From: Siphonodentalium dalli
Taxonomy: Eukaryota > Mollusca > Scaphopoda > Gadilida > Siphonodentaliidae
Direction: 5' to 3'
Length of the DNA: 64,000 nt
NCBI GenBank assembly: GCA_032622095.1
Contig: CP136065.1
Coordinates: forward strand, 36,306,732 to 36,370,731
Part shown: one piece after another, positions 47,427 through 58,720 of the stretch
Position numbering within the stretch: position 1 is the stretch's first letter
How the letters are laid out: every line of letters starts with the position of its first letter
Notes under the pieces: generated by a model
Told to the model about the DNA's origin: nothing
Seen by the model: the letters and a program-made list of their open reading frames with translations, nothing else
The model's database searches: none
Position numbers and translations under genes: made by a program

Positions 47427-48559
47427 GTAAGTCTCCAGAATATCGAACCACTAACTCCCAGGCCCATTTTCCGATACCAATACCCGAAATCAATTACGGC
47501 CCAACACAACCGGATGATGTCGAACCCGTCACTTGGACTATCGACAATGGGTTTAGACTATGGTTTTCGTTGTCAAAAATCGGTTTAAACCGAGGGGTTT
47601 AGATTCGCCAAGTTTAAACGGGACATGACAATTTTAACTCCCGATCCCGTTAACTTCAGTACCGACTAACAAAGGAACACAATAAATACCCACAATAAAG
47701 CAACATTTCGTTCCATGTCGTTAGATTTCCGGACGAATTAAACCCGTTGGCCGGATTCGTAATCTCCTGTTTAAACCTCCGAGTTTAGCCATGCAGTCAA
47801 ACTACCATCTTACCAATCGGACCAAAAGATAGGCCGATATAATAGTTATTGACACATCATAAATTATCGCGAACGCGTGCACGCTCAATGGATTTATTTA
47901 TTGAGAAACAATTATCGCTCATGGACCATTAATCCGATCTCATTCTGGGTTTAAATTAATCTAACAAATGGCATGTCTCTCAACACGAGTTTCACGCGCT
48001 GTTCATCACTTTGTCTGTGATAGATTTTCTGCAAGACGCTTTACCCACAAAGATAAAATTTTGTGTATTTACATGTATATCTGTATGTATTAAAGGATAT
48101 AGGAGCTATCTATCTGTATGCCCGTCCGCAACTGTTCGCCCATACACCTGGACCGATTTCAACCAAATTAGGTGTGGTGTCTCGGATGGTATAACGGCGT
48201 TAGGTTTTAAATTGTTTTTATTTAAAATAAGAAAAATTTAATTAAAAAAAAAAATTAAAAAATTGTGTTGTTAAATTGAATAAGGAGTTTAATCGTGTTG
48301 AATAAAATATTACATGCGTTGCTTTTTTTCAGTGTCATAAATTTCCCAGGTTTTGAACTGGTGGAATATTATGGGAATTTATGGGCGTAGCCAGAGTAGA
48401 GATTCGTCGCATGATCTACATCAAAATAAGTGATCAAATTCGACTCATATAGCAATATAAGTTTAGGATTACAAACTATGTGTATAGCATATCTGGTATT
48501 GTAGTAGCATCGTTTTGGTGTCAAAATTAAAACGTTGAACCCTTAGTCGGCGCTTAGAT
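47427..48559 (+). other. Receptor intron, GTTTAAAC-rich sequence
   Basis: The intron here is rich in GGTTTAAACC-type words. GGCCGGATTCGTAATCTC at about 47750 is matched in inverse orientation near 51980, beyond the LINE-A insertion. A possible Helentron-like head (GTCCGCAACTGTTCGCCCAT) is near 48125. No gene. Confidence 0.5.
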
Positions 48560-51202
48560 ACGCACTCACTCGAGATTATTATAATCGGCTGCGTTTACAG
48601 ACCAAATACCGCACCAAAGGCCAACATTGATAAATTTTTGAAAAAATTCGACGATATTTTAGAAAAAATTTGTAACCACAAATCATATATATCAGGAAAC
48701 TTTAATATTGACCTACTCAATTTCAACTCGCATACAAAAACGAATGATTTCATAAATAACATTTTCACAAGAGGATTCGTGCCAAGGATTACTAAACCTA
48801 CCCGAATGACTGATCATTCAGCAACTCTCATCGATAATATATATACCAATAACCTACAAGGCGACTGTAAATCTGGCATAATCACATGCGATGTTTCCGA
48901 TCACTTCGGCATATTTTATTCAGAATCTAACCAAAAGAGACAAAACAGCACCAATAATAACGAAGCAACCACTAATCAAAGAAGTTTTAGTCCTGATAAC
49001 ATAATTATATTCAAAAATCTTTTAAAATCGTGTACCTTTGACTCCGTCACATCTTGTAGAAGTGTCGACCAAGCATATGAAATCTTCTTAGATATCTATA
49101 TGAATGCATATGAACTAGCTTTCCCTATCAAAAGCCGACATATACCCAAAAAATTCATAAAACGCAATCCTTGGATGACATCCGGATTGATTAAGTCAAG
49201 TATTGTTAAGAACCAGCTATATCTACGCAAATTAAATAAACCCACGGAAACGAACGTAAATAAATATTTGAGTTATCGTACCTTATATAATAAACTAATC
49301 AGAAAGAGTAAAAATATATACTATACAAATATTCTAGAAGTAAATAAAAATAACTTAAAGAAAACATGGGAAATACTTAAGGGTGCATTGAAGATGAATG
49401 GAAACACAAATAATAACCCCAAGACATTTACCGAAAACGGAATAGAACTTGAAAATTCCAAACTCATATCGGAAAAGTTCAATGACTTTTTCTCAAAAAT
49501 TGGGCGGGAAACTAGCCAACTCCATGAACATGAAAATGACTCTCATTTTACAGATTTTCTCCATAACCGCAGACCAGACGACATCAATTTCAAAATAATT
49601 CCGACCTCTATGCAGGAAATCATCCTCACATGTTTCTCTATGACAGGGAAAGTATCAAGGGATTTCAATGGTATATCAACTAAACTTATCAAGGAAACAA
49701 TTGAGGAAATAGCCCCAGCATTATTGCATATTTTTAACTTGTCCTTAGAGCATGGAATAGTCCCTGACAAAATGAAAATTTCTAAAGTAGTTCCGATCCC
49801 AAAAAATAATACCACTCATGAAATTTCCAACTACAGACCTATCAGCATTCTTCCAGCTATCTCTAAACTTCTCGAAAAAATAATGCATAAACGATTACTA
49901 GACTTCTTAAATGAACAAAACATACTTTATAAACACCAATACGGCTTCCGCCCTAATCATTCAACCTTCCATCCTGTATTACACCTCCTCGATCAAGTTG
50001 TCTCAAATAATGACAAAATGACAAGAGATTCCACTTTAGCTCTATTTCTCGACCTCTCAAAAGCATTTGACACGATAAATCACGATATTTTACTTCATAA
50101 ACTAGATCACTATGGTATACGAGGCACAGCATACTCATGGTTTCAGAGCTACCTGAAAAATAGAAGGCAATATGTTGAACTCAATGGTATCAAATCTGAA
50201 TTGACGGAAGTGACGTGTGGAGTGCCCCAGGGATCAATTCTGGGACCGATAATTTTCTTAATTTACGTTAACGATATGTCAAATTCGACAACAATGGATA
50301 TCTTATCATACGCGGACGATACGACTCTAGTAACTGGTGGAAAAAATGGCATCCTTGTAGAAAGTTATGTGAATAATGAGTTACGCAACATATTTGCTTG
50401 GTGCTGTAGCAATAAGTTAGTGATCAATACTAAAAAAAGCAACTATATGCTGATACACCCAGAGAACAATGATGACAAATGGAACTTTATAAAGGTTTAC
50501 TTAAATAATACGGAACTAAACAAGATAGGAAATCTTGAGCACGAATCCTCCACAAAATTCCTAGGAATCCATATAGATGAAAACCTGACTTTCAAAAAAC
50601 ACGTGTCCTCTGTTTGTTCAAAAATGGTGAATGCCATATACCACATCAATAAAGTTAAACACTTCTTTCCTGGTAGCGCACTTAAAACATTATATTATGC
50701 TCTAATACAAAGCCATTTAGTCTACGCTGTTCAAATATGGGGACACGTCCCTGCGGTCAAAAAAATGTTCATGCTTCAAAAACGCGCAATACGAGTTATA
50801 TGTAATAAGAAATATAGAAGCCACACAGAACCTCTCTTTAAAAAAGAAAATATACTCAAAATCTACGACATCCACAAAGTACAAGCGGCTGTTTTCATGC
50901 ATGATTGGTATCATATGCGTTTAATAGAATCATTTACCGACATATTTTCCAAACGGAAAACAGGACCAGCCACCCGACAAAAGCACCCACTATTTTAAAA
51001 AAAACCAAGAACATCTTGGTCCCAACAACTACCATTTCATTCCTTTCCAACCATATGGAACAACTTAGATAACGAATTTACATCATACCAATCCAGACAC
51101 ACATTTAAACGACGTTTACATGCCGATTGCATAAAAAAATATGCTACAACAATTAAATGCAACAATCAAAGATGTCCCGACTGTGTAGTAGCTCCTCAAT
51201 AA
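48560..51202 (+). pseudogene. LINE-A copy 3 ORF2: endonuclease (partial) + reverse transcriptase
   Basis: The frame is open from about 48560 to 50998. It contains the end of the endonuclease (SGNFNIDLLN, then CDVSDHFGIFYS) and a full RT: NYRPISILPAISKLLEKIMH, LFLDLSKAFDTINHDILLHK, CGVPQGSILGPIIFLIYVND and the catalytic YADDTTLV. At about 50994 a T and A run (TTTTAAAAAAAACC) brings a stop. In another frame the protein continues PRTSWSQQLPFHSFPTIWNN to KCNNQRCPDCVVAPQ and a stop at 51202. One indel therefore separates it from a full C-terminus; the missing 5' part also makes it incomplete. Confidence 0.9.
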
Positions 51203-51433
51203 GTGACTTCCCCTATACCGCAATCCTCAACCTCACTCAGTACATTCCTACTCGACTTTCAAGGAACAACCCACTGACAAGAAAGAGACAAACCATCGAG
51301 TAACCAATAAACAATTTATCTAGACGTATACCCTCCATGTATATAATACAACCATTTTGTGATACATAATTATATAGCCGTGCATTGTACAAGAAATCAT
51401 GACCGCCTATCATAACATCTTTTCATTTTTAAG

Positions 51434-51473
51434 GGGGTGGCAGTAAGACAGTCTAGCCTGACTATGCCACCCC
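51434..51473 (+). other. Conserved 3' UTR hairpin of LINE-A, copy 3
   Basis: Arms GGGGTGGCA and TGCCACCCC form nine perfect pairs around 22 nt. Inside are GTAAGAC, a 4-bp stem AGTC/GACT with the 6-nt loop TAGCCT, and one A. It sits about 67 nt before the TATCC tail. Confidence 0.7.
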
Positions 51474-51639
51474 TCGAATATACAACATAATATTTGTCAA
51501 ATGTATTATGCATTAATATGTGTATATTTAAATAAAATATCCTATCCTATCCTATCCTATCCTTATGTACAGCTCCACACTTTGACTGATTGTTTGACAA
51601 TTCTAAACAGCAATTAAGAAAAGACGTATTCGTCATCTC

Positions 51640-52000
51640 AAGTTTAGCCTCGGTAAAGCTGGTTTAGCTGGACCGCCGAATTAGGTGGTTTAGTTGCCGG
51701 TTTAAGCTTATAAAACTCAAAACAAAATATCGAAATTGACAAAAACTTGTCCCCACACGATTTATATGTGCGAGCGGTTCTCGCTTATAAATTTCCAATC
51801 AAAATATGCTCGATGTCGTAATTACTGCTAAACCACTGGTCTGGCTGGACCAGGTTTAAACCAGAGACGACGAATGCGTCACTTATACCTGCGGTCTCTG
51901 GTTTAAACCACGGAATTAACTGACTCACGGCGGTTTAGACCTAGATGTTTACATAGACCAGGTTTAAACCTGAGATGACGAATCCGGCCACTAACTTTGT
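51640..52000. repeat. GGTTTAAACC-rich block with an inner perfect inverted repeat
   Basis: GGTTTAAACCAGAGAC at 51853-51868 is perfectly inverted at 51894-51909. GACGAATCCGGCC near 51980 is the reverse complement of the word near 47750. Together they suggest an inverted-repeat element into which LINE-A copy 3 inserted. Confidence 0.6.
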
Positions 52001-52052
52001 CACTTCATCGTGTACTTGTATTGCTGATTTTGTCTATGATTTGTCTTTGTAG

Positions 52053-52159
52053 TACTGGAACGATTGCCGTCTAAAATGGAACACCAGTGAATTTGCCATA
52101 GATAAGCTAGAGTTGCCTTCATCTGACGTGTGGATTCCAGACATCACTCTATATGATAG
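52053..52159 (+). CDS. Nicotinic acetylcholine receptor subunit, exon with loops D and A
   Basis: It is preceded by TTTGTCTTTGTAG and followed by GTGAGA. It encodes 35 codons plus two bases: YWNDCRLKWN (loop D with the conserved Trp) and LPSSDVWIPDITLYD (loop A, family pattern P...W.PD..LYN). It begins in phase 0, matching the 45-bp exon, and ends in phase 2, matching the next exon, where AG+T gives Ser. The length of 107 bp is close to the 110 bp usual for this exon in the family. Confidence 0.93.
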
Positions 52160-52189
52160 GTGAGATAATATAATGGGATGCACATTACG

Positions 52190-52620
52190 CCCGCTCACCT
52201 TAAATTTTTTCCGAAATTAGTTGAAAAACATGGCCATTTATGATTTTACTCTTTGTATGACTAAATTCTTTGGCACACTCTACCGACCACACCTTTCAAA
52301 CGATTGTGTCACCAAACTTCATATCGATCTTCTGGATGACTAAATGGGACTCATGGGAGCCATCAACTGTTTACAATTTCGTTGAAAAACTTGGCCGCCA
52401 TCGGTTATCTTGTATATTTCTCTGTTCTTGACAAACTCCTTCGGCACGCCATACACGCAGCATCCCTCTTCCGATCGTCACCAAACTTCATATGATCCTT
52501 CGGGTGAGAGCTATCCAACATATTTTGCGAAATTCGTTAAAAAAAACATAGCCGACAGCAGCCATCTTGAATTTCACACGTGACTCCATCAGTACACCCT
52601 GCAGCCCACATTTATTGGTG
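52190..52620 (-). repeat. Inverted, diverged relative of the AAGATGGCTGC repeat
   Basis: On the minus strand, GAAATTCAAGATGGCTGCTG near 52575 is followed by GGCTATGTTTTTT. A second diverged unit near 52400 (CAAGATAACCGATGGCGGCC) and a third near 52235 carry CATGTTTTTC-like words. Spacing is about 160-170 bp, as in the array at 21930-23660. It lies in the receptor intron before exon 53305. Confidence 0.7.
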
Positions 52621-53304
52621 AAATGTTTGAAATGTAAATAATTTCATCTACACAATACAAGCCCTTTATTGAAACATTTGACTTTCCTTCTTCTTTATCA
52701 TTCTATTCATTGCTCAGCAAAACAAAAGATAACTCCACCCGAAGTTTGGCTACAGCGTCATTGGCACTTTCATTTGTTTTGGATAGGGTTACTAAATTAT
52801 GGATGACTTTGCGAATAATAGATTTATTTTTACAATTGTTTCGGCATGTTCATGTACGATGTCAGTAGATTCTTTCATATTTAAGATTTTAGTTATCTAT
52901 TCGCGAATGAAAGGTGAAATCGTTGAAAACAGTATGGTTTTCTGGCAAAATCTACTCGATTGCACACCACACATCCATGTTTCTTACATATATAAGTCCA
53001 GTTTCTACTTATAACACAAATTATCAAAAAATTATTCAGTAGGCACTTTTTTATTTTGGTTATTTTAGAGGGTAGCCCCATAAAATCACATAAACAACCG
53101 GTCTCTACCAAAAATTCAGACTGGAAACAAGTATATTATTAAAGTACATTTGGACATATTTTACATTTAGAAACCGCTCTCAGAATGCTTTTACTTACAG
53201 AGCGATTCGATTTTTTGACATATGGAAGTTTACTATATTTTTTGTTAGTGTGTGAGCGTTCAACGTGCCTGGAAGCATAACTGAGCACAGCAACTATTTT
53301 TCAG

Positions 53305-53852
53305 TACAACAGGTTATGGTGTCCCAGGATTGAACAGAAACATAGTGCGACTAGTAGACGCGAGCGGAAACTTGAAACACTCTTGGCCATCAGTATTAGA
53401 GAGTTCCTGCAATCTAGACGTTCAATATTTTCCATTTGACACGCAAATATGTGAATGTGTGTTCGGCTCCTGGGTGCACGACGGAGGTTCCTTAGATCTG
53501 TACCCAGAAAGTAGGAATGCAGACGACTCTATTGACTATTTCAAGCAGAACGCAGCATGGGAACTTGTGAAATACGAAGGCAAGAGGCATGCAGTAATGT
53601 ACCCTTGTTGCCCGCACCCGTTCGTCGACGTGACGTATTATATACATATTCGTCGGAAGCCGCTTCAGTTTGTGATGACGTTAATCATACCGAGTGTTCT
53701 TATCAGCGCAATTACTGTGCTCGGATTTTTGCTACGGGTTGAGTCAGGCGAGAAGATATCTCTCCAGGTGACAGTAATGCTCTCTCTGACAGTGTTGCTG
53801 ATGATGATAACTGAAAACCTTCCGCCTTCATCCGACTCAATACCGCTTCTAG
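53305..53852 (+). CDS. Nicotinic acetylcholine receptor subunit, exon with Cys-loop, loops B and C, TM1 and TM2
   Basis: The exon follows CTATTTTTCAG and ends at a GTAGGT donor in phase 1. The Cys-loop reads C-NLDVQYFPFDTQI-C, the canonical 13-residue spacing with the FPFD motif. Loop B is FGSWVHDGGSLDL. Loop C carries the vicinal pair (YPCCPHPFVDVTYY), the mark of alpha-type, agonist-binding subunits. TM1 is about FVMTLIIPSVLISAITVLGF. TM2 follows GEK: ISLQVTVMLSLTVLLMMITE, with the Glu at the inner mouth typical of cation-selective channels. The product is a pentameric ligand-gated ion channel subunit of the plasma membrane. The exon joins 182 codons usually split over more exons. Confidence 0.96.
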
Positions 53853-54139
53853 GTAGGTGCGCCTCTGGTTAAGGATGAGATTTGTTGATCTCGTGCATTC
53901 ATTGTTCTAATATTTTGATAAATGTATGTCTCCTCGCATACGATCACTTATATATATCATATATAGACATCGAAAACAAAAATAACGGTACTTGTTCTTA
54001 TAAAATATATATATCTTCGCCCGTGCACCATAGCCATAGCCGCGTGTATATGTAACGTAATAATTCAACAAATATGATATTTATATGATTGGCCTCTCCA
54101 AAACTGTTTGGAACTACAGGTATTCACCAACTGTGTTTA

Positions 54140-54270
54140 TATATAGTCCAGGTAGTTTTAACATGGCGAAGCGTTATGCGAAGCTGTCCGTGGCCGTTGA
54201 TGCACGGGACGAGATCGCCGCGGCATAGAATTATCCAATCAAGAGATTTGACCGCGCTCATAGGTGGACC
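54140..54270 (+). repeat. Dispersed repeat, copy 1 (AGTCCAGGTAGTTTTA..)
   Basis: It shares TATAGTCCAGGTAGTTTTA, GCGAAGC.., GATTATCCAATCAAG-like and TGACC.C words in order with 56406-56535. The direction is the same. It is probably a terminal fragment of a transposon family. Confidence 0.65.
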
Positions 54271-57200
54271 AGTGTGGGGTTTACATGCGCCCATTGCATT
54301 TTTCAGAAAACATTTATATGAACGCATTGAGCTAAAAAGTTTAGTCGTAGTCGTCAAATCAAGTATTGGGTTACCACAAACTGTTTTTTTCATTATTGAG
54401 AAAGAGGTAACTGACGTTACCGTTATGTCATTGGACTGGAGTCGTGTTGCAAATGATAATTTATTGCTAATGTTTATTTTTGTTGAAAATGCCCAATACG
54501 TACGCATATGTATAAACATGGATGTGCCGACAGGGATTGGGTGCTTCACCATCTCAACTGTGGTAATCAATTTCTACAATGACCAAATACAGGTTGAAAT
54601 GATTCTAAAGGTGATTTTCTACAGCCATTGTTTGATGTGATAATTGGTTTCTAATCAAAAGTCAAATATGTTCAAATATTGGCACTAATAAAATGCCTTT
54701 CATGATCATTGTTATTCTTAAACTGTGTTAGTAAAGCAATTTCCAACAGCTGAACATTTTCTGTACAAGTTTGAAGATATCAACCGGGATGTAAGTGTAT
54801 TGCCAGGGACTTGGTTCTGTCTCTCTGGTTTAATAGGGTGCAGTTGGAAATTCAAAGGAGAACACCAACCATACAACAGACCGCGTAGCCACGCCCATGT
54901 TGGTTTAAACATGTTTATTCCAGTAAAAGTTACATGGAATTGAGTCACAAGTTATATCAACATAATGTAGCCCATCTCCCAACAATTTATATACACACAC
55001 GTTTAACCAAGACGCTATAAATATAATGTACATGTGATGCGAATATCGGTGAAGACTGAGGATCATGATGATTTGTGATTTGTGATTACTGGTTTCGTGA
55101 TCTCCGATATAGATATCATGCCATTCTGTAAATAATTATGAATGATTATCGTCTAAGTGAACCGTTTGGTATCTGAAATATATATTTGTTAACAATGTTA
55201 AAAGTTTATTACGACGTGTTCACAACTTGTGGGATATCTCTTACTCTCCCCTTTTCATAAGATTGTTTGGTTTCTTTTATACCATTGTTATCATTGAAGT
55301 GCTCACGGTGGGGGTATTATCAAATACAGATTGAAAATTTTCTGATTTTATTTTATTGTGAAATCTGTTGTTTGTCTTTAACCAAATTCAAATAGGTTCC
55401 GACTTTCTATTACAGTTTTGGACCGAAGCGCTATCAAGTCGGCTTGGTGTGCCTGACTATAAATATCCAACAGTTAATTTAAGAAGTTTGCATGCGGTAG
55501 TTTAGACAATTCCGTCCCAATGAGGTACGGATGACATTTCCAGTAAATTGCGTCTCTTCGATATAAGTTAAGGTTGAGAGAGATAGTTACCAATTATTGT
55601 CTCTTATAAATGGGTATATGAAAGGTTTTATGGTGGCTCATGTGTGTTTTATCCCTATGAAGAGTTTAAAATTATAATGTCTAAACCATGAACCACGACG
55701 TTACCAACAATTATGATACTAACACAGATTGAATGATCATAGTGATGTTAATTTAATTCACTAAAATATGAAATGTTAAAGTTTCAATACGGGGGAAAAC
55801 AAATAGCTAGATATTACCGCAGTCAATTATCATTGCTGTAATTTTGTTTTTTCCGTATATGTATATAATGCCACCCCATCCGGACCCTCGGATCATGTGA
55901 TGTGGCAACGGGAGCTGTTTGTCGCGATATTAGCTCTAATGGTTTAGTGCTGAAGCTCTTAATCTCGAGGATTACAATGGGCTCATTCTTGGAATCAGTA
56001 ACGGCGTAAAACCACCTTCTTGTCGAAATTACAATTAGCAGGAACATACTGATAAACCCAAAAATCGGCAAAACTCATGTATGCATATAGCGTATAGGCG
56101 CCTATAGTCAAGGGTGATTGCGATTCATTTATCCGTCCATTACCATGGTTGTACTAACTCGGACATTTCAGCGAGAACATACATGTTTATATTGACGGGA
56201 CCATGTGCAAATTCCGAGTTCAGTTCCACGCTAATATTCGAACGAATAATGCATGTGCATGAACATATCTGAAATCTTGTTCATAATAAATTCATCGCGC
56301 GCATGTAAACGGGGTCCAAAATCACAATGAATGAGTGGCGTAATCGCTAGCATTCAGCCGTTATCAAATAAACCCCTGGGGTGCTATTCACCGGCTGGGT
56401 TTATAATATAGTCCAGGTAGTTTTACGAGGCGACGCTCAATGCGAAGCGATCGGTGGACATATCGATGGGAAGACATCGCCACGCCATATAGGATTATCC
56501 AATCAAGGTGATTGGCGTCAATCATAGATTGACCACCGGTCACATAAACATGCTGCGTTTAACAGTACACGTGTGTACACATTTCAACAATGAGCAACCG
56601 AGGAAAAGGACGTGGGGCAAAATATACCACCGACGACATGGGGGGGGTCTACAAATAAAATCCGTATATAGGGCCGGGGTGGGTGGGTGGTCCAGAGGCC
56701 GAAACAATCGTGCTTGTAATTTTTTTTCCAAAATGGGTTTTTTTCTCAAACAATTTACAAGTACTGACCATGTAATGTTATTTGTAAGCATGTTAGTATC
56801 ATGTTTGTTGGCATATGGCTATATAGACAGCTATAGTGACTATTTAGCCTCAGATTTAGCAACATTCTGGATTTCACAGGATCCCGTCCCACTTCTCAGT
56901 GGAAAACCGTAATTTAGTAAAAAAAAAAAAATGTATTACTCAGTTGTATTACCCGAATAAAAGTAATACAATAACAAAAACTGTATCACAAATACTACAT
57001 GGTGAATACTCAATGATGACTAGATATCATTGACCCGATTGTTGCATAACATGAAATTGAAAAGGGTATCTCATAAATTTCTAATGTCTGAAATACTGTC
57101 TTGTTCTGGCATGCAATCAAATTCATTCCTTCTGGTTATTTCTCATCTTGAATGATTGCAAGTAATGTTAATTTGCAGCACTTATCCAAATAAAACTGAA

Positions 57201-57639
57201 TTGGTTATGATGAATGACCGTTACTGTTTATTGTTCAGACAATCCCAACTGAAGGTGACGCTATTCTTCTTGAATTTACGAACTTCATCTTGAAGCTTAA
57301 ATACTTGTTATGGTATCTTATGTTGTCTTACGGACGGTGTTGATGTGATCCATAGTCTGTTATTGTAATTGTATGTCGTTGATGATTTGTACTTCCGGTT
57401 TGAGAACACATGTTCCATAATAAATAATTAGAAGAAACAATATATCTATTCTCATCTAACTCCACACTGCTGAACAAGACTAAACTACAATACTAATTGT
57501 ATAATGTTATCGATTACAAATAGATTAACTGAAATAATGTGATGCATTCAGATGCTTTGAGAAATGACATTCTTCAATGTCTTCAAAGTTCAAACTAAAA
57601 TCAAGAATAAAATCTGACTGAGACTATACTGCAGACTCT

Positions 57640-58060
57640 AGTGCACAAATATACATACAAATGGTTGAATTATAATAATGCAAAATGTGTTTACGGGTGG
57701 AACCTAGTTGGTAGCTCTGGTATGCATCGACAGGCCGAACCTGTGATATGCAGTAATATCTGCATACATCCTTCCCGTAATATTCAGGTCTATCACCATA
57801 CCAAACCACTTCAAAATTCGACAACTCTTATATGGCAAAAACTTTGTACGGATTGAATTTCATGAACAGGGCCAATGGATAACTCTGGTAGGCATTGGTA
57901 CTCACAGTCCGTGATATTATGCATATTCGTTCCCCATTTCTGGTCCGTCACATGTCATAGAGGATCAAAATATGACAACCGACTCTTGAGTTATGATGCA
58001 AAATGTTTGTACGGACGGACGCATGGACGGCTCGAGACGTCAACGATATATATATACAAA
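57640..58060. repeat. Two diverged copies of a ~200-bp repeat
   Basis: About 57680-57850 and 57885-58030 share ATGCAAAATGT.T..ACGG, TAGCTCTGGTA.GCAT, ACC.GTGATAT.. and a GACAAC..CTCTT word. The second ends in GACGGACGCATGGACGG. Confidence 0.5.
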
Positions 58061-58559
58061 TAATTGTAGAACCCCTGACCTGTTTACCACTATTTACACT
58101 GGCCAGTGTTCTCTGTCAGACTAAACACGCTCGATATATTAAGGCTATAATGCGGTCTAGGGCAATTTGTGACATACAGTGTACCTACACAATGCTTTAT
58201 TATTGTTGTTAGATACTGGAAACACCAGGAAACACCTGGAAATACAGTTTATTTTTCGTTTTTATGACCTGTGCTTTACCGATTAAGGATGTTATTGCTT
58301 GAGTCTTAATTTTACACACATTGCACCGAAAAAAGGATAGTGGAATGTGTTGAAAGGCAGTTAACACAGTTATTGAAGAACGGCTAAAAAACTCTGAAAT
58401 TTTGATAAAAACATGAGAAAGGGGGTGGGGTCACTAACATTTGGAGGAACAAATTTGCACAAATGGGGTGGTGGGTCCCTCGGGGTCGGAAAAAACTTTT
58501 TGGGCCCTATATGTGCAATTGTTTTCCATACCCCCCCCCCCCCACTGCCGACGAGCATA

Positions 58560-58720
58560 AAACATTTTTGGGCATTGTGGAGAGGAGAATCAAAATATTA
58601 AAGAACAAAGAAACCGGCACCATTCACCAGCGACGGAAAAATGATGCATGGAAAGAAATTTCTTTGGAAATAGCAGGGAAATATCCAAACAGAACCATAA
58701 CACAAACAAAATTCTTCTGA
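58560..58720 (+). pseudogene. Myb/SANT-like (zeste-type) DNA-binding fragment
   Basis: The peptide FLGIVERRIKILKNKETGTI, then KNDAWKEISLEIAGKYPN, then RTITQTKFF resembles the Myb/SANT-like domains of zeste-type regulators and of transposon accessory proteins (pattern: I..K.TD...K..AW..I...FN.....R...QL). The frame stops just where the family usually has the third helix (QLK..W), so this is at best a truncated relic. Assignment rests on pattern memory only. Confidence 0.4.

Larger units (their letters stand above)
48560..51564 (+). mobile_element. LINE-A copy 3: nearly intact, 5'-truncated
   Basis: It starts inside the endonuclease domain (homology from about 48560, IIIGCVYRPNTAPKANID) and runs through the RT, the 3' UTR and a tail of TATCC repeats at about 51539-51564. 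It is inserted in the receptor intron between the 45-bp exon and the exon at 52053, in the same direction as the gene. Its open frame of nearly 2.4 kb suggests recent insertion compared with copy 1. Confidence 0.92.

Noticed and set aside
54089-54640. 183-codon open frame in the receptor intron
   Set aside because: Overlaps a dispersed repeat shared with 56406-56535, has no domain and lies between in-phase receptor exons.
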